A stretch of 64,000 bases of DNA, taken from Alkalihalobacillus pseudalcaliphilus (GTDB lineage: Bacteria; Bacillota; Bacilli; Bacillales; Bacillaceae_D). Made by a program: the position numbers and the translations under genes. Shown one piece after another: positions 7,799 to 17,140 of the stretch. The notes beneath the pieces were generated by a model. That model was not told the origin of the DNA. It did no database searches and saw only the letters and a program-made list of their open reading frames with translations. The DNA lies in assembly GCA_001038565.1 (NCBI GenBank), contig LFJO01000005.1, forward strand, positions 731,461-795,460. Reading direction: 5' to 3'. The number at the start of each line of letters is the position of its first letter. The stretch's first letter is position 1.

Positions 7799-9574
7799 CT
7801 AACGAATAGATTGTAGAGCTTTGGCAACATCCATCTCACCATAACCATAATAAGGATCTTTTCCATTATCACCTAAATCATTCGCTGTCGAAGTTATCGT
7901 ATCATAAACCTGCTGATTGGATAAATCGGGACGAAGTGCCCGGATTAATCCAGCTAAACCAGCTACATGTGGAGCAGCCATAGATGTCCCTGACATTACG
8001 GTATAATTATTATCAGGGAATAAACTAGGTATATGTTCTCCTGGAGCAGATATATCAACATGCTCACCGTAATTGGAGAAGAAAGCACGGTTTTTATCTT
8101 GATCAACGGCAGCAACCGTTAGCACCTCGGGATAATAAGCGGGATAAAGAGGGTCGCTCACATTATCATTTCCTGAAGCGGCAATTAAGACGACATCTTT
8201 CTCATAAGCATATTGAATGGCATCGTAAAGAGCATCTGAATGATAATAATCACCTAAGCTCATATTGATGACATCGGCTCCTTGATCGACAGCCCAATAA
8301 ATTCCGTTGGCAACTTCATAAGATGAACCTTCACCTTCGTCATTTAAAACTTTCACAGGTAAAATTTCACTTTTCCATGATACCCCGGCAATTCCTGTAA
8401 TATTATTGGTCGTAGCCGAGGCGACACCAGCGACATGGGTACCATGACCATGTGCATCAGCAAAATCTCCATTTTCACTAAAGGCATTATAGCCTTTATT
8501 TATTTTGCCTTGTAAATCTAAATGATTTTCATCAACGCCCGTGTCGAGAATGGCAATCATGATATTCTCACCACCAGATAGATCCCAGCCATTACTAATA
8601 TTAATTTGTTCAAGGTTCCATTGATACGGCTGGAAGAATTCATCATTAGGTACTGTTGATGCTATTCTCACCTGATTTGTCATTAAGTAATTAGGTTCAA
8701 TAAAAACTAGGTCAGCATCGTTGTTTAAACGATTGATTAATTCTTCGGTTGTAAAAGAGTCAGATTGGACAACGAGAAAGGGTCCCGATGATTCAATAAA
8801 GGTTAAATCTTGATGTTCATCTATCCAATTTAAAGAGCGTTGATTATCTTTAAATTTAATGACAGCTTGATGTTCAATATAGGTTCTTTGCTCGGATTCG
8901 CTTTTTTTCTGATCAGAATGTACGACAATATCCCAACCTAACTCAGGCACGTGTTCCGCTTTGTATCCTGAGGGAACGTCATTCATTGTTTGCCATTGAA
9001 TGTCGGGGTTTTCGCCAGATACAAAGAAATTACCGTTTGAATCAGCAACAGAAGCTAGGTCTTTTACATAAGATTTGACGAAGGTTAAATCAACTTCACC
9101 AAGTAGCGTGCGCCCATCTGCAATTTGCTCACCCATTAACATATAATAAGTTCCTTCTCTTTCAAAGGGATCCGAAAATTCACTAAGCATATGTGTATGA
9201 GTGAGTAAAGAACGATCCGTGGTCGAAAGTTGACCTTCTTGAATCGTTATGGAATCGCCATTAAAAATGGCAAAACCATGAAAGTGTGGATGCTCATTAA
9301 GCTCCTCCTTAAATACTGTGTGGTACTCTTCATTATTTAAGTCGTACTCGCCCCAACGATTAAGCTGGTTGGAAAGTTGGCTTAGAAACATAGAGGTAGT
9401 TAATGCTAAATCCTTTGCCATTAATTCATCCATCGCTCTAGAATCCAATGTCTGAGGTATTTCCTTGTCTAGGACATATGGTTTTTCGTCTTCAAGAAAA
9501 TACTGCCCCATTAAAAACATCCCAATTCCAAATGCACTTATTAATACGATTACAATTGCTAACTTCCTAAACAT
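7799..9574 (-). CDS. Subtilisin-like serine protease (S8), membrane or exported
   Basis: 591 residues. An N-terminal hydrophobic segment (about 4-25) acts as signal or anchor; residues 35-230 match no domain I know; 235-295 looks like an inhibitor_I9/fervidolysin-type propeptide ending in FIEPNYL; 330-590 is the peptidase. The catalytic triad is visible: D344 (AILDTGVD), H377 (HGHGTHVAG) and S531 (SGTSMAAPHVAG), with N469 in the oxyanion hole. The extra N-terminal domain resembles an extracellular sensor or binding region. Its start overlaps the GNAT stop by eight bases, so it is probably translated as the last gene of a three-gene unit. Confidence 0.9.
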   Translation of the reverse strand: MFRKLAIVIVLISAFGIGMFLMGQYFLEDEKPYVLDKEIPQTLDSRAMDELMAKDLALTTSMFLSQLSNQLNRWGEYDLNNEEYHTVFKEELNEHPHFHGFAIFNGDSITIQEGQLSTTDRSLLTHTHMLSEFSDPFEREGTYYMLMGEQIADGRTLLGEVDLTFVKSYVKDLASVADSNGNFFVSGENPDIQWQTMNDVPSGYKAEHVPELGWDIVVHSDQKKSESEQRTYIEHQAVIKFKDNQRSLNWIDEHQDLTFIESSGPFLVVQSDSFTTEELINRLNNDADLVFIEPNYLMTNQVRIASTVPNDEFFQPYQWNLEQINISNGWDLSGGENIMIAILDTGVDENHLDLQGKINKGYNAFSENGDFADAHGHGTHVAGVASATTNNITGIAGVSWKSEILPVKVLNDEGEGSSYEVANGIYWAVDQGADVINMSLGDYYHSDALYDAIQYAYEKDVVLIAASGNDNVSDPLYPAYYPEVLTVAAVDQDKNRAFFSNYGEHVDISAPGEHIPSLFPDNNYTVMSGTSMAAPHVAGLAGLIRALRPDLSNQQVYDTITSTANDLGDNGKDPYYGYGEMDVAKALQSIR

Positions 9575-10130
9575 TTTCTTGTTTCACCTCATTGTTCATA
9601 AAATAGCCCATCCAAATTTCATCATCATACACTCCTTGAAGTTGGACTTGTTCTTTTTGTCTGCCCTCTTCGATAAAACCATATTTTTTATACAAAGAGT
9701 AAGCTGGTTTATTTGATGCAAAAACCGTTAAACAAAGCTTATGCAAACCTCTTAATCGACACCAGTCTAATGTATAGGTCATAATAAAATGACCAATACC
9801 TTTTCCTTGTGTACGCGGATGAATCCAAGTTCTAAAGAGGCCAACATGTTTTTTCATTTCAAGTTCACCTAGTAAAACACGGGCAATGCCAGTAATTTCA
9901 TTATTCACCTCAATGACGATATACATATGATTTTGTTTGATTACCTCATCTATAAAAGCATGCTCTTCTGCTTCGGTTTTTACTCGTTCTTTCTGAATGT
10001 ATTTACCAGCTGAGACAATGTCATTAGCTGCCTGTATAATGGCTTTAGCATCCTTTTTCTCGGCAGGCCGCAATAAGATGTGCGATCCGTCTTTTCCTTC
10101 ATACTCTTTCGTATCCAATAAATGATTCAA
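9567..10130 (-). CDS. GNAT family N-acetyltransferase
   Basis: 187 residues with a full GNAT domain: the acetyl-CoA loop reads HPRTQGKGIGHFIMTYTL, followed by LHKLCLTVFASNKPAYSLYKKYGF, the typical motif B. It starts with TTG at 10130, whose last bases form the TGA stop of the upstream gene (TTGA overlap), after GGCGGGG. Substrate unknown. Sandwiched between a deacetylase-like gene and a protease, which suggests cell-envelope rather than ribosomal modification, but this is a guess. Confidence 0.85.
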   Translation of the reverse strand: MNHLLDTKEYEGKDGSHILLRPAEKKDAKAIIQAANDIVSAGKYIQKERVKTEAEEHAFIDEVIKQNHMYIVIEVNNEITGIARVLLGELEMKKHVGLFRTWIHPRTQGKGIGHFIMTYTLDWCRLRGLHKLCLTVFASNKPAYSLYKKYGFIEEGRQKEQVQLQGVYDDEIWMGYFMNNEVKQENV

Positions 10131-10927
10131 GGCTTTTCCCCGCCTTCGTATTGAATGTGGTGCAGCTGGTGAGTGAGAGGTGAGTCCATCAATTCAGATA
10201 AAGATACGAGTCTTAATTGATTTTGTTTCATTTTTTTCCAGCCGTTTTCAACGGCCAGAAAGGTTTCGTGACCTTTTACGCCGACATGACCGATGCCGAC
10301 TGCTTTACCTTTATCAATGGAGAGTTTTATCAATTTATCTAATTGTTGTTCGACCTCGTATTGACTTGACAATGTATCATCAATGAAGATATCGCGTTTT
10401 ATATAGGGCATATTGAACTCTTGGGCGATTTTAGGAATGACTGATTGAGGACTTGTGCCACTATCTAAAAAATAAAATTGATGCTCATTAGCGATCTTTA
10501 AGATAATACGCATAATATGTTCGTCCTCCACTATTTTGGAGCCCATATGGTTATTCATCCCAACGGCATGGGGGACATTTTCAATCGCCTCTCTGACCCG
10601 CTTTTCAATTTCGTCATCACTTAAGTTTGTTGTAATGGCATTGGGGCCAAGCCAAGACGCCTTGCCTTGCTTTGGTTCCATTGGCATATGGATAATTACC
10701 TCTAAGCCGGCATTATAGGCCAGTTCTGCTTGCTCTTTTGCATGTTTTTGAAAAGGCATAATAGCAACTGTAATGGGAATGTCCGCTTTTAAAAATTGCT
10801 TCACTCCTTTAACATCACCACCAAAGTCATCTATGATGAGGGCAATTTGATTTTCTTCTGCTAATGTTTGAATCGGCATACAAAGAATGGCGATACCAAA
10901 AATGATTGCGATCATTGCTCTTGCCAT
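10127..10927 (-). CDS. Divergent polysaccharide deacetylase (YibQ family), exported
   Basis: 266 residues. An N-terminal signal peptide (ARAMIAIIFGIAILCM) is followed by the YibQ/DUF610 fold, with ALIIDDFGG holding the paired aspartates, VIIHMPMEP the His-containing motif, and NNHMGS and FLDSGTS the later conserved blocks. The family is related to NodB-type deacetylases; the true substrate is not established. The frame extends to 10981, but AAAGGAGGAAG precedes ATG 10927, which also puts the signal peptide at the very start. First gene of the unit with the GNAT and the subtilase. Confidence 0.85.
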   Translation of the reverse strand: MARAMIAIIFGIAILCMPIQTLAEENQIALIIDDFGGDVKGVKQFLKADIPITVAIMPFQKHAKEQAELAYNAGLEVIIHMPMEPKQGKASWLGPNAITTNLSDDEIEKRVREAIENVPHAVGMNNHMGSKIVEDEHIMRIILKIANEHQFYFLDSGTSPQSVIPKIAQEFNMPYIKRDIFIDDTLSSQYEVEQQLDKLIKLSIDKGKAVGIGHVGVKGHETFLAVENGWKKMKQNQLRLVSLSELMDSPLTHQLHHIQYEGGEKP

Positions 10928-11082
10928 AAAATACTTCCTCCTTTTTTTCCTGTTAGTTTGTCGTAAAAGTGTGTATCTCATTACAGAAACGGAAAAAAGA
11001 GCTCACAAATTATAAAAATAAACTAAAAGACATGGAGTGAGAGGTTTATCCTCTGCACACCATGTCTTTTGATAAAAGCTGA

Positions 11083-11385
11083 CTATTTTCTAATGTTAAA
11101 AGCGGCGTTAATTTGACCACGCAACATCTTTTCACGAACTTCTTGTTTTTTCATTGCTTTTTGTTCCATTCTTCTTATTTCAAAGGTTTGCATACCATCT
11201 TCCATTTTGTTGGCAATTTCAATCAACCGTTCTACATCTAAGAAGGAATATTTCCTTGTGCCGCCTTTGGTCCTTTCAGGAAAGAGCAGCTTCCGTTCTT
11301 CGTAGTAGCGTATTTTACGCTCGGATAATCCAGTTAACTCACTAACAACACCTATTGTAATGACCTTTTTATCTTTATAGGACAA
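11083..11385 (-). CDS. tnrA: Nitrogen regulator TnrA (MerR family)
   Basis: About 100 residues. MerR-type helix-turn-helix [28 protein letters not shown] near the N-terminus, then [23 protein letters not shown], and the short C-terminus [10 protein letters not shown] that in TnrA contacts feedback-inhibited glutamine synthetase. This matches TnrA more than GlnR. The start is probably TTG 11385, six bases after GAGGTGG; the upstream ATG 11424 has no ribosome binding site. TnrA activates nitrogen-scavenging genes under limitation. A consensus TnrA/GlnR box lies just upstream, and the divergent neighbour is a NasF-like siroheme gene. Confidence 0.88.
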   Translation of the reverse strand: MSYKDKKVITIGVVSELTGLSERKIRYYEERKLLFPERTKGGTRKYSFLDVERLIEIANKMEDGMQTFEIRRMEQKAMKKQEVREKMLRGQINAAFNIRK

Positions 11386-11428
11386 TCCACTCCACCTCGC
11401 TGTAAAAAGTAAGAATGTTCTCATCTTT

Positions 11429-11445
11429 TGTAATACTATATCACA
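11429..11445. promoter_or_regulatory. TnrA/GlnR box
   Basis: The 17-base segment TGTAATACTATATCACA fits the TnrA/GlnR consensus TGTNAN7TNACA at every fixed position. It lies 44 bases upstream of the TTG start of tnrA and about 165 bases from sumT. Autoregulation by TnrA or repression by GlnR is known in B. subtilis; which applies here cannot be read from sequence. A second site with one mismatch is at 11471-11487. Confidence 0.7.
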
Positions 11446-11610
11446 TCAAGGGAGATTATGTGCGAACACTTGTTAGATTATCTTCCAATTTTTTAATTGA
11501 ATTCTTTACTTTACTAGTAATATTCGAAAAAATCAGATTGCCTTTGTATCACTTCATATATTATACTTATAAAACATATTAAATAACTCGGAATTGGTGT
11601 AGGAGATGAG

Positions 11611-13080
11611 ATGATGGATGAGGACAAAAAGGGTGTCGTGTATTTGGTTGGTGCAGGGCCTGGAGATACCGAGCTATTAACTTTAAAAGGGTATCGGGTA
11701 TTAAGACAGGCAGATGTCGTGATTTATGACCGATTAGTGCATCCGTTATTTTTAGAATGGACGAAACCGAATTGTGAATTGATATATGGAGGCAAGCTAC
11801 CAGACAGGCATTTTTTGAGACAGGAAACGATACAGGACTTATTAATTGAATATGCAATTCAAGGGAAATGTGTTGTGCGCTTAAAAGGTGGCGACCCGAG
11901 TGTTTTTGGACGAGTAGCAGAGGAGGCAAGTGCTCTAAGGGAAGCGGGAATTCAGTTTGAGGTGGTTCCTGGTATCACGGCGGGAATTGGTGCAGCTACT
12001 TATGCGGGTATGTCGGTCACACATCGCGACTATAGTAGCTCATTTGCTGTAGTAACTGGCCATAATCAATCTGTATCGGGTGAACCAACTGTAGATTGGC
12101 AAGCATTAACTCAAGGGGTTGATACGATTGCTTTTTATATGGGCGTCAAAAACCTTCCTTTTATCACAGAGCAGTTATTAAAACACGGAGCAAATCCAGA
12201 AAAGCCTGTTTCTCTTATTCAATGGGCGACTACAGGTAAACAACGTGTTGTTTCGGGTAATTTGACTACAATCGTTGCCAAGGTGAAGGCGGCACAGATT
12301 CAAAATCCAGCAATCGCTTTAGTGGGTGATATTAACCAATTAAGGCAGGAGAAAAGTTGGTTTGAAGAGAAGATTTTATTTAATCAAGAACTGTTACTCG
12401 CTAAAGCAGGGGTAGAAAGCGGGGAGATGGCTGCTCAATTAAGCAGCTTAGGTGCAGATGTTTTAGAATTTCCTCGATATGTCATTGAGCCTTGTTTGGA
12501 AGGACAAGTAGTAGATTATCAACGGTATACACAAATTGTATTTATGACCCAATCAAGTATTGAGGTGTTTTTTGAATCTCTTCGTCAAAAACGAACAGAT
12601 ATTCGGATGATTCATGCAGACTTTATTGTCAGAAATTCCAAACAAGCCGATGTACTCCAGCAGTATGGATGTCAAGCAAGTCTCCTACAAGATGTTACTT
12701 TAGATAATAGTGGATTATTAATAGGTGAGGAGGGGGCTCGGAGAAAGGTTCCAGAGGTGGTCAGCCATTTTGAATATCTCGGACTTTATCGCAAAACGGT
12801 TGTGCCTCAAAGTCTCATTACCTTCCAGAGAATGTGGGAAGAGGAGCGGATTGAAAAGATTATTTTTCCGAATGCAAAATCTGTCGAAATGCTCACATTT
12901 GCTTTAAAAGGAACAAATTTTACGCCTCATTATTTATCAGAACAGACGTCGATCATTTGCTTTGGCCCCATCACCTCCCAAAAAGCAGAGTCGTTAGGTT
13001 ATCAAGTTACAACTAAACTAAAACAACCGAATGTCAATGAGCTTATCAGTCATTTAAGTTCGGAGTATGTGGAGGACTAA
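11611..13080 (+). CDS. sumT: Uroporphyrinogen-III C-methyltransferase with HemD-like C-terminal domain
   Basis: 489 residues, about twice the length of a simple SUMT. Residues 8-245 are the methyltransferase, with VYLVGAGPGDTELLTLKG and VVRLKGGDPSVFGR at the SAM site and VVPGITAG later; 255-489 resembles uroporphyrinogen-III synthase, though divergent. This fused layout is that of Bacillus NasF. It makes precorrin-2, the first committed siroheme step; siroheme is needed by sulfite and nitrite reductases. ATG 11611 and 11614 are both close to AGGAGA; either could be used. First of the sumT-sirB-sirC operon, divergent from tnrA. Confidence 0.9.
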   Translation: MMDEDKKGVVYLVGAGPGDTELLTLKGYRVLRQADVVIYDRLVHPLFLEWTKPNCELIYGGKLPDRHFLRQETIQDLLIEYAIQGKCVVRLKGGDPSVFGRVAEEASALREAGIQFEVVPGITAGIGAATYAGMSVTHRDYSSSFAVVTGHNQSVSGEPTVDWQALTQGVDTIAFYMGVKNLPFITEQLLKHGANPEKPVSLIQWATTGKQRVVSGNLTTIVAKVKAAQIQNPAIALVGDINQLRQEKSWFEEKILFNQELLLAKAGVESGEMAAQLSSLGADVLEFPRYVIEPCLEGQVVDYQRYTQIVFMTQSSIEVFFESLRQKRTDIRMIHADFIVRNSKQADVLQQYGCQASLLQDVTLDNSGLLIGEEGARRKVPEVVSHFEYLGLYRKTVVPQSLITFQRMWEEERIEKIIFPNAKSVEMLTFALKGTNFTPHYLSEQTSIICFGPITSQKAESLGYQVTTKLKQPNVNELISHLSSEYVED

Positions 13081-13084
13081 TTAC

Positions 13085-13861
13085 ATGCAGGCGATTTTAT
13101 ATGTAGGACATGGGAGTCGAGTTAAAGAGGGGAATGAGCAATTAAGAGCATTTGTTCATAAAGTTCAAAACCTTTTCTCACATATACCCATACAAGAAAT
13201 TGGATTTATTGAGTTAGAATCTCCAACGATTAGGGAAGGTTTAAAAGCATGTGTTGTCCAAGGAGCAACTAAAATAACGGTAATTCCAATTTTATTACTG
13301 AGTGCTGGTCATGCAAAACAAGATATCCCTGATGAATTGAGTGATTTTCAAGATGAGTATCCGAATGTGCGTATTCGATATGGGCGGCCAATAGGTGTGG
13401 AAAAGGGAGTTATTCGTATTTTACAAGATAGATTAGAGACTGTGAACATTCCTAAACTAAACCAAAAGCCATTACAGACTGAACGACTCCCTCAAACCGT
13501 ACTTCTCATTGGTAGAGGTAGTAGTGATCCAGATGCGAATAGTGACTTATGTAAAATAGCAAGATTATTATGGGAGTTTACGCCTGTTAAGCAGGTGGAG
13601 GTTTGTTTTTTAGCGGCAACAGAACCCACTTTAGAGGAGGGAATTGAGAAGATTTTGCGATCTGAAACGGAGAAATTGATATTGCTTCCGTATTTATTGT
13701 TTACAGGTGTTCTTATGAAAAGTTTGGAGCAAAAAAAGAAAGTGATTGAAAGTCAAGGTAGGAAACAGGTAAAGTTAGCTGATTATTTAGGTTTTGACCA
13801 TCAATTAGTTCCGATTATTTCTAAGCGTGTGGAAGAAGTATTGGAGGAAAGCGATGAGTGA
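13085..13861 (+). CDS. sirB: Sirohydrochlorin ferrochelatase
   Basis: 258 residues with two CbiX-like halves. The first opens with ILYVGHGSR and the second with VLLIGRGSSDPDAN, the repeated chelatase motif whose His binds the metal; the second copy has Arg in place of the active His, which is usual for SirB. It inserts iron into sirohydrochlorin. GTGGAGGA lies before ATG 13085, making this start better than 13067, which falls inside sumT. Middle gene of the siroheme operon. Confidence 0.9.
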   Translation: MQAILYVGHGSRVKEGNEQLRAFVHKVQNLFSHIPIQEIGFIELESPTIREGLKACVVQGATKITVIPILLLSAGHAKQDIPDELSDFQDEYPNVRIRYGRPIGVEKGVIRILQDRLETVNIPKLNQKPLQTERLPQTVLLIGRGSSDPDANSDLCKIARLLWEFTPVKQVEVCFLAATEPTLEEGIEKILRSETEKLILLPYLLFTGVLMKSLEQKKKVIESQGRKQVKLADYLGFDHQLVPIISKRVEEVLEESDE

Positions 13862-14486
13862 AAAGTTACCTATTTTGTTACAACTAAAAGATAAAGTCGT
13901 AGCGATCGTTGGAGGTGGCCCCATTGCCTTAAGGAACATCAAGCGCTTTTTATGTGTGGGAGCACGTGTAGTGGTTTATGCGGAGCGATGTGAGCCGGAA
14001 ATAAGTGATTTATTCAAGCAAGGCCTTATTCGATTACATGAAAGAACATTGACAGGTGAGGAGAAAGTGGAAGCGGATATATTGTGTTTAGCGACAAATA
14101 ACCGTGTTGTACACGAGATGCTAAAAGAGGCTAATCCACATATTTTCCTTATCTATGACGCAGCCAATCGATTTACCTCATCTTTTCAATTTATGAATTT
14201 TATGAAGGAACGCCATCTTCTAGTTGCTTGGTCAACACAAGGAGCAAGTCCGATTTATGCTAAAAGATTAAAAAAAGATTTGAAAGAAAATCTCCCAATT
14301 AAGCAATACAATGATCACTTAGCCTTTTTAGCAAAAGCAAGGGAGCTTATTCAACAAATCCAAGTAGCAAAAATAAAAAAAGAACAATTGCTGTTAGCGA
14401 TAACGGATGAGACTTTTTTAAATAGGGCGGACCGCGAGACACTTCTTCTGAAATATTTACTTGACCTCACTGACGATGTTAAATAA
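13854..14486 (+). CDS. sirC: Precorrin-2 dehydrogenase SirC
   Basis: 210 residues. An N-terminal Rossmann domain (VVAIVGGGPIALRNIKRF, about 15-32) binds NAD, followed by the loop with the short dehydrogenase motif and a helical C-terminus as in Met8/SirC. It oxidises precorrin-2 to sirohydrochlorin. ATG 13854 overlaps the end of sirB by eight bases and follows TTGGAGGAAAG. It ends in a convergent 8-base overlap with the next gene, leaving no room for a normal terminator. Confidence 0.9.
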   Translation: MSEKLPILLQLKDKVVAIVGGGPIALRNIKRFLCVGARVVVYAERCEPEISDLFKQGLIRLHERTLTGEEKVEADILCLATNNRVVHEMLKEANPHIFLIYDAANRFTSSFQFMNFMKERHLLVAWSTQGASPIYAKRLKKDLKENLPIKQYNDHLAFLAKARELIQQIQVAKIKKEQLLLAITDETFLNRADRETLLLKYLLDLTDDVK

Positions 14487-15090
14487 GGGTTACTTGATGA
14501 GTTGAAATATCTTGCTCGTTGTTTAATATATCTTGCAGAGATACTAAACCGTCCTCTAAATTTGGTTGCAAATAAGAATTAAGTAGGTTGTCATATAACC
14601 ATTCCTTCCAATCTCTACTTACATTCGTTGTGGTGATGGCAATTGATAAAGATTCATGGTTTCCAGTGTTCAAAGGGGCATAGGTTAAATCGTCCGATAT
14701 CGAAATCGTTAATTGAATGCTTGCGTTAGAAGTGATTGTAAAGCTGTAAGAGGTTTTTATAGCTTTGTATACGTGGTGGACACCTTCTGAGATAAACCAA
14801 ATCAACGATAATTTCATCATTCGAATAAATGGGTTTTGGTTTATGGAGTAGTTGTTGAGAAACCTTTGTGCGGATTCCAAACTCAATAGCTCCATTTGGA
14901 AAAAATCATGAAATTGTTGATGGAAGGTGCTCCTTAATAACAAATGGTTTACCTCTTCACTTTGAATGGTCACTTTTACAGAGGCTGTCTGTATAGTTGG
15001 CTCCAAGCTAGATTCAAACATTAAAGGGTAATAAAACTGATAAAGGCCATTTGGATCATTTTTAATTGTATCTCGTTCTACATTTTTCAT
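14479..15090 (-). CDS. Unknown protein convergent with sirC
   Basis: About 203 residues. I do not recognise a family. It is Ser/Thr/Gln-rich in the middle with alternating polar strands (SIQLTISISDD, SLSIAITTTN), no signal peptide and no clear membrane helix, suggesting a soluble beta-rich protein. GAGGTG lies five bases before ATG 15090; ATG 15093 is also possible but too close to the ribosome binding site. Overlaps sirC by eight bases at the 3' ends. Confidence 0.6.
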   Translation of the reverse strand: MKNVERDTIKNDPNGLYQFYYPLMFESSLEPTIQTASVKVTIQSEEVNHLLLRSTFHQQFHDFFQMELLSLESAQRFLNNYSINQNPFIRMMKLSLIWFISEGVHHVYKAIKTSYSFTITSNASIQLTISISDDLTYAPLNTGNHESLSIAITTTNVSRDWKEWLYDNLLNSYLQPNLEDGLVSLQDILNNEQDISTHQVTLI

Positions 15091-15196
15091 CATATCACCT
15101 CATACTCGTCAACTCTTGTCAAGCAAACTACTTGAAAGAAATTACACTTCATATTACACTACTAAAGGATTCTATGACAAGAAAGTTGGAATGAAT

Positions 15197-15487
15197 ATGA
15201 AAAAAGTAATGATTGGAGCCATTATTTTCTTTTTAGCCTTTATCGTTTTTGGATTTACTGTCCCACTTATATCTGAAACTTCTAATGATGAGCGAGTCAT
15301 CCTCGATCACACTTTACTTGCCTACAGTGCCCCGATGTGCTTTGATCAAGCTGACTTTACGAATAATATTGATGAAGGAACGATTCGCCTTGCACAAGAT
15401 ATCGGGTATGAAGCAGAATCTTCTTGTACATTAGAGAACATGTCAACAGAGAAAAAGCCGCTTTTTATCGTTTGGTTTACAGCTTAA
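15197..15487 (+). CDS. Small exported or membrane-anchored protein of unknown function
   Basis: 96 residues from ATG 15197 (or 15191). The N-terminus KKVMIGAIIFFLAFIVFGF is a signal peptide or anchor; the remainder has two cysteines (APMCFDQ and SSCTLEN) that could pair outside the membrane. A terminator follows immediately. The longer open frame from 15116 lacks a ribosome binding site. No family recognised. Confidence 0.55.
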   Translation: MKKVMIGAIIFFLAFIVFGFTVPLISETSNDERVILDHTLLAYSAPMCFDQADFTNNIDEGTIRLAQDIGYEAESSCTLENMSTEKKPLFIVWFTA

Positions 15488-15508
15488 ACAAATGTTTAGG
15501 CTTTTTTA
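15481..15508 (+). terminator. Intrinsic terminator
   Basis: AGCTTAAACA paired with TGTTTAGGCT and a T run, overlapping the stop codon of the small exported protein. The 15509-15724 stretch after it holds only the aspartokinase promoter region (TTGATA near 15634 and TATAGT near 15656 are candidates). Confidence 0.75.
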
Positions 15509-15724
15509 ATTGGGGAAAAAAGGATTGGTAAGGATTTTGTCTTATTGAGCTTTAATTTTACGCCTCCTAATAATCAAAACGTTTAAAAGGAATTAGGCGA
15601 GTGAGAGTCCAATAAACACGCTGTTATAGCTTTTGATAACTCGTAGTGATTGTGTTATAGTTAGAATGTTCAAATAATTTTTAAAAAAGAGAGAGAACGT
15701 AAAGAAAGTAGGAGATGGAGAGTC

Positions 15725-17098
15725 ATGAAAGTAGCTAAATTTGGAGGCAGCTCAGTTGCAAACGCCATGCAAATTCGAAAGGTTGCGGCGATTATTCAAG
15801 AGGATGCAAATAGAAGGATCATTGTCGTTTCTGCTCCTGGTAAGCGTGATAAGGAAGATATAAAAGTGACTGATTTGTTAATTACCTTAGGTGAGGCTAG
15901 ATTAAGCGGTTCCGAAGCAGAGGAAGAGCTTCAAGCTGTTGTTAATCGGTATCGTGCCATTGCCTTAGAGCTTGAATTAGATCAAGCAATTATGGCCACG
16001 ATAGAAGCAGATTTACGTGAGCGGATTACATACGATACGAACAACCATGCGCGGTATATGGATGTCATAAAAGCGAGCGGAGAAGATAATAATGCAAAGT
16101 TAATTTCTTGTTATTTACAGAGACTTGGTATGGACGCTCATTATCTATCTCCATTAGAAGCAGGTTTATTAGTGAGTGATGAGCCTGGTAATGCTCAGGT
16201 TTTACCTGAAGCTTATGAAAAGCTTGCATTATTAAGAGAGACAAAGCAGGTTCTTATTTTCCCAGGATTTTTTGGTTATTCAAAAGAGGGAATACTTTGT
16301 ACATTCCCGCGTGGGGGCTCAGATATTACCGGTTCAATTGTAGCTGCTGCAGTCAAAGCTGATTTATATGAGAACTTCACAGATGTGGATTCTGTTTATG
16401 CTGCGAATCCTACCGTTGTTGATCAACCTGTTCAAATTAAACGCATGACATATAGAGAGATGAGGGAGTTATCTTATGCTGGCTTTTCCGTATTTCATGA
16501 TGAAGCCTTAATTCCAGCATTTAAAAAAGGAATTCCAGTATGCGTGAAAAATACGAATAACCCATCAAGTTCCGGTACGATGATCATTGCCGAACGAGAG
16601 TACTTCTTAAATCCTGTTATTGGCATTGCGGCAGATAAAGGCTTTGCGGCTATTTATGTGCGAAAGTATTTAATGAATAGAGAAGTAGGGTTTGGTCGAA
16701 AACTTTTACAAATTTTAGAGGATGAAGGTATTTCGTATGAGCATATACCTTCAGGCATTGATGATACATCCATTATTTTAAGAGAAGAACAGCTTAGCGA
16801 TGATGTAGAAAAAAGAATCGTTAAGAGAATCACAGAGGAATTAAATGTTGATGATGTGCATATTGAGCATAACTTTGCGATGGTGATGATTGTAGGTGAA
16901 GGCATGCATAATACGATTGGTCTAGCAGCAAGAGCTACAGCTGCATTAGCTCAAGCGAATGTAAATATTGAGATGCTGAATCAAGGTTCATCTGAGGTAA
17001 GTTTAGGATTAGCTGTACATGCAGAAGATGCAGATGCGGCGATTAAGGCCCTGTATGAAGAGTTTTTTGGTGGAATTAAGGAAGCGGTCATTGATTAG
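15725..17098 (+). CDS. yclM: Aspartokinase III (YclM type)
   Basis: 457 residues. KFGGSSVANAMQIRKV at the N-terminus is the aspartokinase signature; the kinase domain runs to about 290 and two ACT regions follow, with the closing segment LAARATAALAQANVNIEMLNQG typical of the regulatory end. Length and sequence fit the monofunctional AK III of Bacillus (YclM/ThrD, about 454 residues), not the LysC/DapG alpha-beta forms. It makes aspartyl phosphate for lysine, methionine and threonine synthesis. No lysine riboswitch was seen upstream. Monocistronic, closed by a bidirectional terminator. Confidence 0.9.
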   Translation: MKVAKFGGSSVANAMQIRKVAAIIQEDANRRIIVVSAPGKRDKEDIKVTDLLITLGEARLSGSEAEEELQAVVNRYRAIALELELDQAIMATIEADLRERITYDTNNHARYMDVIKASGEDNNAKLISCYLQRLGMDAHYLSPLEAGLLVSDEPGNAQVLPEAYEKLALLRETKQVLIFPGFFGYSKEGILCTFPRGGSDITGSIVAAAVKADLYENFTDVDSVYAANPTVVDQPVQIKRMTYREMRELSYAGFSVFHDEALIPAFKKGIPVCVKNTNNPSSSGTMIIAEREYFLNPVIGIAADKGFAAIYVRKYLMNREVGFGRKLLQILEDEGISYEHIPSGIDDTSIILREEQLSDDVEKRIVKRITEELNVDDVHIEHNFAMVMIVGEGMHNTIGLAARATAALAQANVNIEMLNQGSSEVSLGLAVHAEDADAAIKALYEEFFGGIKEAVID

Positions 17099-17107
17099 AA
17101 CATGAAA

Positions 17108-17138
17108 GAAAAACCCTCACTCATTTGAGGGTTTTTCT
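17108..17138. terminator. Bidirectional intrinsic terminator
   Basis: AAAACCCTCA and TGAGGGTTTT with T runs on both sides, serving aspartokinase and the convergent channel gene. Confidence 0.9.
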
Positions 17139-17140
17139 GT

